This document shows positions 1-5,423 of a stretch of 6,444 nt of DNA, one piece after another. Each line of letters begins with the position of its first letter. Position 1 is the first letter of the stretch. Under the pieces are notes generated by a model, which had not been told where the DNA came from, searched no databases, and worked only from the letters and a program-made list of their open reading frames with translations. The stretch spans positions 1 to 6,444 of the forward strand of contig JAGHBG010000117.1 in assembly GCA_021161105.1 (NCBI GenBank), written 5' to 3'. This DNA is from Thermotogaceae bacterium. Lineage in GTDB: Bacteria; Thermotogota; Thermotogae; Thermotogales; Thermotogaceae. The position numbers were made by a program, and so were the translations under genes.

Positions 1-269
1 GTGTTGAACTTTTTCCTATTCTCTTCTAAAAGCAGGTCAAATTCCAGTTCAAAGGGTTCTTTTTGATGCTCAGCAAGATGAGCTTGTATGTTCTTTAAAA
101 GCTCATTTAGTTCTTTATAATGTACCATCTCATTTTCCACGTTCTTCATTTTGAAAATTTCTTTAAACGCATCATTTGCATAAAGAATATGCTTACCATC
201 ATGCAATGTTGCACCTTCACTAAAAAAATTCAAAATACCGAGGTCAGATATTTCTTTTATATTAATCAA
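1..269 (-). CDS. PAS-domain protein, N-terminal part only (runs off left edge)
   Basis: Reading the minus strand from a TTG at 269 gives 89 open codons to the window edge. Residues about 12-80 look like a PAS sensor domain: a hydrophobic start, then a stretch reading SEGATLHDGKHILYANDAF, which parallels the usual 'x-x-x-D-G-x-x-I-x-Y-x-N-x-A-F' strand-turn-strand core, followed by helices and a Glu-rich strand (PFELEFDLLL). No signal peptide or membrane segment is visible, so this end is cytosolic. The effector domain (kinase, GGDEF, HD-GYP, DNA-binding or other) lies outside the window and cannot be named. I prefer TTG at 269 because AGGTGG sits 7 bases upstream of it; an in-frame ATG at 299 would add 10 residues but lacks a ribosome binding site. 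The gene follows the PLP enzyme in the same direction but is separated from it by a terminator, so it is probably expressed separately or by read-through. Confidence 0.72.
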   Translation of the reverse strand, partial: MINIKEISDLGILNFFSEGATLHDGKHILYANDAFKEIFKMKNVENEMVHYKELNELLKNIQAHLAEHQKEPFELEFDLLLEENRKKFN

Positions 270-276
270 CTTTTCA

Positions 277-282
277 CCACCT
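277..282 (-). promoter_or_regulatory. Ribosome binding site that decides the PAS-gene start
   Basis: The minus strand reads AGGTGG here, 7 bases before TTG at 269. The competing in-frame ATG at 299 is preceded by AAAATTGTC, which has no purine-rich pairing site. This favours the TTG start. Confidence 0.55.
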
Positions 283-310
283 GAAGCTCCTATTTTCATG
301 ACAATTTTGT

Positions 311-344
311 ATAAATAAAAGGGAGAAAGCCAGTGCTTTCCCCC
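311..344 (-). terminator. Rho-independent terminator of the PLP-enzyme gene
   Basis: On the minus strand GGGGGAAAGC, a four-base ACTG loop and GCTTTCTCCC form a 10-pair stem containing one G-U wobble, followed directly by TTTTATTTAT. It starts 20 bases after the TAA stop of the PLP-enzyme gene. Read on the plus strand the wobble becomes an A-C mismatch and there is no comparable T-run, so the signal is directional. It separates the PLP gene from the PAS gene. Confidence 0.85.
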
Positions 345-363
345 TCTGTTCTTTCAAATTTCT

Positions 364-1785
364 TTAAAGGTCAACTTCCCAGAGTTTTACAAGTTCGTCC
401 CAATGTTTCTTTCTGTAATCCTCAAGAAGTTCTATATACTCCTGGACTTTGTTTTGTTCTCTCTGCCAGAATTCTGGCGTTCTTTGCTCATCAAGTTCTT
501 CAACAGTCTTACCCTGCTGTTCTACCCATGTGTAATACTTAAGATTGTGCCATCTCTCTCTCTGCCATCTTGTTCCTTCAACTATCCAGCTTGGCTCCTG
601 ATTGATGAAAATTCTTTCAAATCTACTTTTTGCCTCCGCATGGGTAAGTTTTCCAAACTGCTTTTCCATATTCTGAATAACTGACCAGTATCTGTCAATG
701 TTATCTGTAGCTACGACGAAGATATTATCTTCTTCTGTCAAGTTGTAGAACTTTGCCATCTTTATTGCACCTATGACATTTGCGACTCCGGAGATTCCGA
801 ATTTATCGGCAAGGTACTCAACGGTTTCTCTATCAACTATTGTACTTAGGTATTCTTTACCCACTTCATCAACTAAAACATGAAGCATAAATTTAGAATC
901 CCAATCACTCACCAGTACTACAGCATCCATGTTATAAACATTATGGATCCATGTAACGTGTTTGTCTCCTATACCCTGTATGTCATGGGCTCCATATCCA
1001 TTGAAAGCGAGTGTTGGACATTGGAGTGGTTCAACAGCTACAATCTTTGCCTCCGGAAATTCCTGCTTTATCCTGTCTCCACTGGCTATTGTTCCTGCAG
1101 AACCCACGCCAAGAACAACCGCAGATATTCTTTGATTTCCAATCTTATATTTTCTCACAAGTTCTATAACAGCATTCCCTGTTACATAGTAATGGAATCT
1201 GTAGTTGCCGAACTCTGAAAACTGATTGAGTATCTTAATTTTCTCCGGGTCTTCCTTTTGAAGTTCTTTACTTTTCTCGTATATCTCCCTAACGTTTGCT
1301 TCTCCACCGGGTGTTTTAACATACCTTGCCCCATATCTTGTTATAGTATCGAATCTCTCCTGGCTCATCTCTTCAGGAAGGATAACAATAGAGTCGTAAT
1401 TCATTCTTGCACTGACCCATGCTCCGCCTATTCCATAGTTACCCGTTGACGGCCATATAAGAGTATGCCTTGTTGGATCAATTTCACCAGTTACTGTCTT
1501 TTCCATGAGAACCGAATACGTTGCACCAACCTTGTGACTTCCAGATGGAAAGTCCTTTGCATAAAGCACGATGATGTTTGCCTTCACCCCTGTAATTTCC
1601 TTGGGCATAACGAAATAGTAAGGTTCGTCGTTTTCGTTATACCATGTGATGTTGAACAGATTAACTGGATGGAGTGGGTCTTTCTTCTTCATCTCAAATG
1701 CCTTTTTCCTTATCTTTGGATCAATCTTCCAGGGATGAAGCATCTCCTCATAAGTCGGTCCTACGATAGGTACTCTTTTCTCCAC
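364..1785 (-). CDS. PLP-dependent fold-type II enzyme, cysteine synthase/CBS-like superfamily, substrate unknown
   Basis: This 473-residue protein belongs to the fold-type II PLP enzymes (CysK, cystathionine beta-synthase, TrpB, threonine synthase group). The pyridoxal lysine is expected at K85 in PSGSHKVGA (80-88). STGNYG (113-118) matches the loop that binds the substrate carboxylate in CysK (TSGNTG). GVGSAGT (226-232) is the glycine loop that holds the PLP phosphate. NQFSEFGNYRFHYYVTGNAV (187-206) parallels the QF-NP-N-H-TTGPE segment of CysK/CBS. ISGVANVIGA (331-340) and ATDNIDRYWS (359-368) correspond to the later SSGAA and GERYLS segments. About 95 residues beyond the catalytic core (375-473) are charged and aromatic, rich in Trp, Glu and Lys; CysK is only about 310 residues, so this tail and a roughly 60-residue N-terminal extension set it apart. 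No CBS-pair or other known extra domain is evident. The GTG start at 1785 has GAGGAGGG 7 bases upstream. The product is cytosolic. The reaction (beta-replacement, beta-elimination or threonine-synthase-like) cannot be told from sequence alone. Confidence 0.9.
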   Translation of the reverse strand: MEKRVPIVGPTYEEMLHPWKIDPKIRKKAFEMKKKDPLHPVNLFNITWYNENDEPYYFVMPKEITGVKANIIVLYAKDFPSGSHKVGATYSVLMEKTVTGEIDPTRHTLIWPSTGNYGIGGAWVSARMNYDSIVILPEEMSQERFDTITRYGARYVKTPGGEANVREIYEKSKELQKEDPEKIKILNQFSEFGNYRFHYYVTGNAVIELVRKYKIGNQRISAVVLGVGSAGTIASGDRIKQEFPEAKIVAVEPLQCPTLAFNGYGAHDIQGIGDKHVTWIHNVYNMDAVVLVSDWDSKFMLHVLVDEVGKEYLSTIVDRETVEYLADKFGISGVANVIGAIKMAKFYNLTEEDNIFVVATDNIDRYWSVIQNMEKQFGKLTHAEAKSRFERIFINQEPSWIVEGTRWQRERWHNLKYYTWVEQQGKTVEELDEQRTPEFWQREQNKVQEYIELLEDYRKKHWDELVKLWEVDL

Positions 1786-1792
1786 TAAAAAT

Positions 1793-1799
1793 CCCTCCT
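1793..1799 (-). promoter_or_regulatory. Ribosome binding site for the GTG-started PLP enzyme
   Basis: The minus strand reads AGGAGGG, 7 bases before GTG at 1785. This near-perfect anti-16S match supports a GTG start, since no ATG lies close by. Confidence 0.7.
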
Positions 1800-1822
1800 C
1801 TGTAGATTTGGATATTTTGTTT

Positions 1823-1851
1823 GTTATTATACTACCAAACGGTGGTAAAAT
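1823..1851 (+). promoter_or_regulatory. Possible promoter of the six-gene plus-strand operon
   Basis: TAAAAT at 1846-1851 is a good -10 candidate (5 of 6 to TATAAT). The -35 position 17 bases upstream is GTTATT, which is weak; TTGTTA lies 2 bases further upstream (19-base spacing). The predicted start near 1858 leaves a leader of only about 14 bases before the ATG at 1872. The -10 overlaps the inverted repeat at 1833-1847. Confidence 0.4.
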
Positions 1852-1854
1852 AGA
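1826..1854 (-). promoter_or_regulatory. Sigma-70-like promoter for the PLP-enzyme gene
   Basis: A perfect TATAAT -10 box occupies 1831-1826 on the minus strand. The -35 position 17 bases away (TCTATT, 1854-1849) is poor. The predicted transcript start is near 1819, giving a leader of about 34 bases that contains the strong ribosome binding site. The inverted repeat at 1833-1847 fills the spacer, so a bound regulator would be expected to compete with polymerase or assist it despite the weak -35 box. Confidence 0.55.
1833..1847. promoter_or_regulatory. Candidate operator: TACCA-N5-TGGTA inverted repeat
   Basis: The sequence TACCAAACGGTGGTA has perfect 5-base arms around a 5-base spacer; centre-to-centre spacing of the arms is one DNA turn (10 bases), as expected for a dimeric helix-turn-helix regulator. 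It sits exactly between the -10 boxes of the two divergent promoters and touches both. It is short, so chance occurrence is possible; its placement is the main support. Confidence 0.45.
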
Positions 1855-1871
1855 AAAGTGGTGGTGGGATT

Positions 1872-2387
1872 ATGAGAGTTGACCCAACTTCCTTCAATCC
1901 TGTGCTTGGCTATAAACTGGATCCTGGTGAGCCAGGGTTGGCGTATTCTGCACCAGCAAGTATGAGTATACTTCGTGTTCTCACACAGGAAGTAAGTAAT
2001 TACCTTGCCTTTAAAAAGGAAGCCATGAGGCAAGGTGGATTTATCATATCTGGTGGTATATATCTCGATCTGAGGAAAAGAGGAGGATTTTTAGCTGCTG
2101 TAGCGGGTAAAACAAAAGTTTTTATGTACATTCCAGGTGATAAAAACACCTTAGAATCCAAAAATCTGCAAAACTCCGAACAATCTCAAAATCAGCCAGA
2201 TTCAAAGCAAGAAATTGAAAGGAAAATACAGGAACTTCAACAGAGAATTACTCAAACTCAAGACCCCTTGGAAAGGGAAAAGCTTGAAAGAGAGCTCACC
2301 CTCCTCGAAATGGCTTTGAGTTCGTTCAAGGCTTCCTTAAAGCTCCCTCAATTCCTTATAGGTTCTCTCCTGGATACCATGGTATAG
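1872..2387 (+). CDS. Uncharacterised 171-residue protein with C-terminal coiled coil
   Basis: I do not recognise this family. There is no signal peptide or membrane helix, so it is probably cytosolic. Residues 1-90 look folded, with a proline/glycine-rich start (PTSFNPVLGYKLDPGEPGL, 5-23) and a strand-rich glycine-containing part (GGFIISGGIYLDLRKRGG, 55-72). Residues about 93-112 form a Gln/Asn/Ser-rich low-complexity linker. Residues 113-153 form a strongly predicted charged helix with heptad-like spacing (EIERKIQELQQRI, then LEREKLERELTLLEMAL), likely a coiled coil for self-association or partner binding. The last 18 residues are hydrophobic (LPQFLIGSLLDTM). The ATG has only a GGTGG-type ribosome binding site (1860-1864). 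It is the first gene after the divergent promoter region and lies 15 bases before the PASTA gene. It may be lineage-specific. Function unknown. Confidence 0.8.
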   Translation: MRVDPTSFNPVLGYKLDPGEPGLAYSAPASMSILRVLTQEVSNYLAFKKEAMRQGGFIISGGIYLDLRKRGGFLAAVAGKTKVFMYIPGDKNTLESKNLQNSEQSQNQPDSKQEIERKIQELQQRITQTQDPLEREKLERELTLLEMALSSFKASLKLPQFLIGSLLDTMV

Positions 2388-2389
2388 TG

Positions 2390-2395
2390 TATAAT
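2390..2395 (+). promoter_or_regulatory. Possible -10 box giving a leaderless PASTA transcript
   Basis: A perfect TATAAT lies in the 15-base gap after the previous gene, 7 bases before the ATG at 2403. If used, transcription would begin at about 2402, essentially at the start codon. No good -35 box is found at 16-18 bases upstream (CTCCTG at 17). The lack of any ribosome binding site before this ATG makes a leaderless mRNA worth considering, though AT-rich DNA often contains TATAAT by chance. Confidence 0.3.
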
Positions 2396-2402
2396 TTCAA
2401 TC

Positions 2403-3041
2403 ATGAAGATATTTAAAGTCGTTGTGATTCAGTTTTTTTACTTCATAACAGGTGTTATAGCTGGAGCTCTTTTACTCTACTGGGTTATGGAATACCAGCA
2501 TAACGAATTACATCTGGTAGTGGTACCAGAAGTTGTTGGTTTAAATTTTGATGAAGCTTCATTAGTTTTAAAAAAAGCTGGGGTAAATCCTGAGATTATT
2601 GGAAGTGGGAAAGTAATAGGCACTTATCCAAGATCAGGAGTGAATGTGTTCGAGGGAAGGAAAGTTGAAGTTTATTGCTTCAATTTCAACGTTCGAAGGT
2701 ACATAAACAGATTGATTGGTGTAAACAAAGATTTTGCAGAGGAAGTGCTGAGAGATTTGGACTTAAAATACAGCTTCTCCTATATCGCCTACTCAAAAGA
2801 TGAAGGAAGGATACTCTCTATCTACACAAAAGGAAATAACGTGTATCTTCTTGTGGATAAGGGAGAAAGAAAAAAGTACTTCATGATAACAGATTTTCGC
2901 GGTATGGAAATCGAAAAGGCTATAGAGCAAGCAAAAAGTTTGGATATTCCCTACCAGATCATAGGCAATGGAAAGATTGTTGTGGATCAGTCACCCGCGC
3001 CAGGTACCGTGTTTGATAGAATCGTCTTAATAACAAGGTGA
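2403..3041 (+). CDS. Membrane-anchored PASTA-repeat protein lacking a kinase domain
   Basis: The 212-residue protein has a short N-terminal segment, one membrane helix (about 7-28, FYFITGVIAGALLLYWV core) and then an extracytoplasmic region made of PASTA repeats. Repeat 1 (41-92) starts VPEVVGLNFDEASLVLKKAG, the classic 'VP-x-V-x-G-x-x-x-x-x-A-x-x-x-L-x-x-A-G' pattern. Repeat 2 (about 97-154) is degenerate but keeps the GVNKDFAEEVLRDLDL helix. Repeat 3 (158-211) has DFRGMEIEKAIEQAKSL and ends in QSPAPGTVF, the usual PASTA finish. Repeats 1 and 3 share the IIG-x-GK turn. PASTA domains are known from Ser/Thr kinases (PknB) and class A/2x PBPs, where they bind muropeptide or beta-lactam-like ligands; here no kinase or transpeptidase is attached. 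It probably sits at the cytoplasmic membrane facing peptidoglycan. The ATG has no ribosome binding site, and a TAG lies in frame 15 bases upstream, so no longer start is possible. Confidence 0.85.
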   Translation: MKIFKVVVIQFFYFITGVIAGALLLYWVMEYQHNELHLVVVPEVVGLNFDEASLVLKKAGVNPEIIGSGKVIGTYPRSGVNVFEGRKVEVYCFNFNVRRYINRLIGVNKDFAEEVLRDLDLKYSFSYIAYSKDEGRILSIYTKGNNVYLLVDKGERKKYFMITDFRGMEIEKAIEQAKSLDIPYQIIGNGKIVVDQSPAPGTVFDRIVLITR

Positions 3042-3050
3042 AAAAACATC

Positions 3051-3057
3051 GGAGGAG
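3051..3057 (+). promoter_or_regulatory. Ribosome binding site that decides the GTG start of the transporter
   Basis: GGAGGAG lies 5 bases before GTG at 3063. The apparent ATG at 3061 is followed directly by TGA, so it cannot start the gene; GTG one frame over is the real start. Confidence 0.7.
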
Positions 3058-3062
3058 ATAAT

Positions 3063-3920
3063 GTGAATGTAAGAAAAAAATTATTATGGGCAGTTATATT
3101 TAACATCGCCATCGTTCTTGCAGAAGTTTCCGGGGGGATACTTTCGAAGAGTATAGCTCTCCTTTCTGATGCCGTTCATAATTCTACAGATGTAATATCT
3201 ATGGTTTTTGCGCTAATCGGATCATACATCGCCGCAAGAAATGAAAATGAAACATTCACATATGGTTACAAAAGAGCAGAAATAGTCTCTTCTCTGGTTA
3301 ACTCCACTTTCATAATCATAATGGGCGGATTCATTCTTTTAGAAGGTATCAAAAAAACAGTACATCCATATGTTACAAATCCAAAGATTCTTTTACCTGT
3401 TGCCTTTGTTGGACTTCTTGGAAACGCATTTACATTACTGATTCTTCATGAACACCACAACGAACATCTAAATGTTAAGGCTGCATGGATTCATATAATG
3501 GCAGATACCATTTCTTCCGTCCTTGTCGTAGGTCTGGGTGTTTTGTTTTTTTATAAAGATTATTACTTCTTAGATGGTATCGTATCAGTTGGTATAGCTG
3601 TATACATGATTAGTATGGCAATACCGATATTTAGAGAAAGTTCTCTTATACTAATGCAGGCCAATACAGGAAAGGTTTCTCTTTCTGATGTCAAAGAAGA
3701 ATTACTGAAAATAAAGGAAGTAAGAGATGTTCATCATATACATTTATGGAACCTCGATGAGAAAAACACACACGTTGAGCTTCATATTAAAAAATCTGAA
3801 AACGCCAACAACGACGATCTTTTAAAGAAAGTTTACGATAAGCTAAAAGAAATTGGTATTTCTCATGCAACTGTTCAAATTGAGAAAAATGTGTGTCCTG
3901 ATGAAAGAGGTGGTGATTGA
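3063..3920 (+). CDS. Cation diffusion facilitator, zinc-type (CzcD/ZitB-like) efflux transporter
   Basis: This 285-residue CDF protein has a typical length for the family. Six membrane segments can be placed at about 7-27, 33-58, 74-95, 109-129, 139-162 and 168-188. The metal site shows H39-x-x-x-D43 in the second segment (SDAVHNSTD) and H144-x-x-x-D148 in the fifth (HIMAD). This HD-HD set is typical of zinc-type CDFs such as ZitB/CzcD, and differs from the DD-DD set of manganese members and the DD-HD set of YiiP. A short His-rich loop (HEHHNEH, 129-135) lies before segment 5, where CDFs often collect metal. The cytosolic tail (about 203-276) is the usual ferredoxin-like dimer domain, with HHIHLWNL (224-231), THVELHI and HATVQIE. 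C278 follows. It would export Zn2+ (possibly Cd2+/Co2+) by proton antiport at the cytoplasmic membrane. Its TGA stop directly abuts the kinase GTG, implying translational coupling. Confidence 0.92.
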   Translation: MNVRKKLLWAVIFNIAIVLAEVSGGILSKSIALLSDAVHNSTDVISMVFALIGSYIAARNENETFTYGYKRAEIVSSLVNSTFIIIMGGFILLEGIKKTVHPYVTNPKILLPVAFVGLLGNAFTLLILHEHHNEHLNVKAAWIHIMADTISSVLVVGLGVLFFYKDYYFLDGIVSVGIAVYMISMAIPIFRESSLILMQANTGKVSLSDVKEELLKIKEVRDVHHIHLWNLDEKNTHVELHIKKSENANNDDLLKKVYDKLKEIGISHATVQIEKNVCPDERGGD

Positions 3921-5423
3921 GTGGCTGAGAGTATTGAGACTACCAGTGGGAAAAAGATCATCACTCTATTTTCCAGTTTCATAATGGAACTCAACAATAT
4001 TAAATCCAGGGATCAGATATTATCTGCTCTCGTAAGGATCTTGAGAAAAATCGTAAGCCCAAAATGGGTAGTGATTCTTGATGAAAGAAAAAAACTCCCT
4101 CTTTCTTTTCCCAAAGATGACGACCATAACTATATGCGATTTTCCGAGCTTATAGATTGGGCTATGGAAAATAATAGTCATTCCTTTTACCCAGTGGGTG
4201 ATGAAATAGTAGGACTTTTGCCAATGATTCGAGCGGGTGAAATAAGAGGAATCATAATTTTAGGACTTAATGAAGAGCCTAAAGTGGAGGAAATAGACGC
4301 TTTAAGGGTGTTTTCTTTCCTTTCATCTACTGTTGCTGAAAACATAATGCTACTTCAAGAATTGACGGAAAAGAACAGGCTTGTTGAGGAAACCATGAAT
4401 TACCTCCATAGCATACTGGACACCTTCCCCGAAATGGTCATAGTAGTTTCTCAAGAAGGCGAGATAGTATACATGAACAGAAGATTTGTGGAAGAAAGTA
4501 ACAATGATGAAATAAAAGAAAAGGCAATGCAAATAGCCAGAGAAGTTATAGAAACCGGAACTAGAAGAACCGGAGAAATTGAGTCAGATGGCCAATTCTA
4601 CTCGATAGTTGCAGAACCACTAAAATACTACTCTACCACTCAGGCAGTAACAACCATAATGAACATAACATCCACTAAAGAACTGGAAAAGCTAAAGCAG
4701 ATTGATAGAATGAAGGCAGAGTTTATTGCAAACATATCTCACGAGTTAAGGACACCTCTTGCAGCTATAAAAGCCTACTCAGAGACCATCCTGAATAGCT
4801 TAGAAGAGATTGATATAGACACACTTAAGGATTTCACAAAGACAATTTATGAAGAAAGTCAACATCTTGAAAATCTTTTAAATGAGCTTCTTGACTTTTC
4901 GAAAATGGAGAGAAAAGCACTGAAAATGGAAAGACGAAATGTTAATGTTGTTGAAGTTATAAAAAGTGCTGTAGATTCTATGATGGAATATGCAAATTCC
5001 AACAAAGTAAAACTTTTCTTTGAAAGTAATGATGACGTTATCGAAGCCTATGTCGATCCCACCAGGATCAGACAGGTTGCCTTAAACCTGATAAGTAATG
5101 CAATAAAGTATTCAAAAAAGGAAGCAGAGAATAAATATGTGAGGGTGAAATTGGAAAAAAAGGAAGACACATTTCTGCTTCTGGTTGAGGATAACGGAGT
5201 TGGTGTACCAAAGGATAAACTTGGTAAAATATTTGAGAAATTTTACAGAGTAGATTCTTCCCTAACTTATGAGGTATCCGGTACAGGCTTAGGGCTTTCT
5301 ATCGTTAAAGAAATAGTAGAGCTTCATGGTGGAAGAGTATGGGTAGAAAGCGAAGAAGGGAAGGGAAGCACCTTTAATGTGGAAATTCCTTTGAGTTTGG
5401 AGGGAAATGATGGCCAGCATTGA
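3921..5423 (+). CDS. Soluble sensor histidine kinase (GAF-like, PAS, HisKA, HATPase)
   Basis: In this 500-residue protein, residues about 10-145 form a GAF-like sensor fold with a degenerate sequence (assignment tentative). A coiled-coil linker (140-165) leads to a PAS domain (about 160-253, with ILDTFPEMVIVVSQEGEIVY and MNRRF). The HisKA helix hairpin follows (260-330) with the H-box FIANISHELRTPL; H274 is the phosphorylated residue. The ATPase domain (about 345-492) has the N-box ISNAIKYSKK (N393), the G1 box DNGVGVP (424-430), the F-box IFEKFYR (437-443) and the G2 box GTGLGLSIV (454-462), so catalysis appears intact. No membrane segment or signal peptide is seen, so it senses something in the cytosol. 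The GTG start has GAGGTGG 7 bases upstream and no gap to the transporter stop. No receiver domain is fused and no response regulator is in the window, so its partner is unknown. Its 3' end overlaps the HDOD gene. Confidence 0.93.
   Translation: MAESIETTSGKKIITLFSSFIMELNNIKSRDQILSALVRILRKIVSPKWVVILDERKKLPLSFPKDDDHNYMRFSELIDWAMENNSHSFYPVGDEIVGLLPMIRAGEIRGIIILGLNEEPKVEEIDALRVFSFLSSTVAENIMLLQELTEKNRLVEETMNYLHSILDTFPEMVIVVSQEGEIVYMNRRFVEESNNDEIKEKAMQIAREVIETGTRRTGEIESDGQFYSIVAEPLKYYSTTQAVTTIMNITSTKELEKLKQIDRMKAEFIANISHELRTPLAAIKAYSETILNSLEEIDIDTLKDFTKTIYEESQHLENLLNELLDFSKMERKALKMERRNVNVVEVIKSAVDSMMEYANSNKVKLFFESNDDVIEAYVDPTRIRQVALNLISNAIKYSKKEAENKYVRVKLEKKEDTFLLLVEDNGVGVPKDKLGKIFEKFYRVDSSLTYEVSGTGLGLSIVKEIVELHGGRVWVESEEGKGSTFNVEIPLSLEGNDGQH
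5399..5404 (+). promoter_or_regulatory. Ribosome binding site inside the kinase gene for the HDOD protein
   Basis: GGAGGG lies within the kinase coding sequence. It is 5 bases before ATG at 5410 but only 2 bases before the tandem ATG at 5407, which favours 5410 as the start and supports translational coupling of kinase and HDOD protein. Confidence 0.6.

Noticed and set aside
129..135. Short repeats or CRISPR-like units, tRNA or mobile-element ends anywhere in the window
   Set aside because: No regularly spaced repeats, cloverleaf-like segments, terminal inverted repeats or transposase motifs were found on either strand.
403..684. Plus-strand open frame of 93 codons inside the PLP-enzyme gene
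   Set aside because: It is antisense to the conserved enzyme; Leu/Phe/Ser-rich composition is that expected from the reverse of a Lys/Glu-rich gene.
880..1218. Plus-strand open frame of 112 codons inside the PLP-enzyme gene
   Set aside because: It is antisense to the catalytic core, with no ribosome binding site or known motif.
1827..2033. Minus-strand open frame of 68 codons across the divergent promoter region
   Set aside because: It covers both promoters and the start of the 171-residue gene, and has no domain; the divergent arrangement explains the region better.
2381..2402. Terminator between the 171-residue gene and the PASTA gene
   Set aside because: No stem-loop followed by a T-run is present in the 15-base gap.
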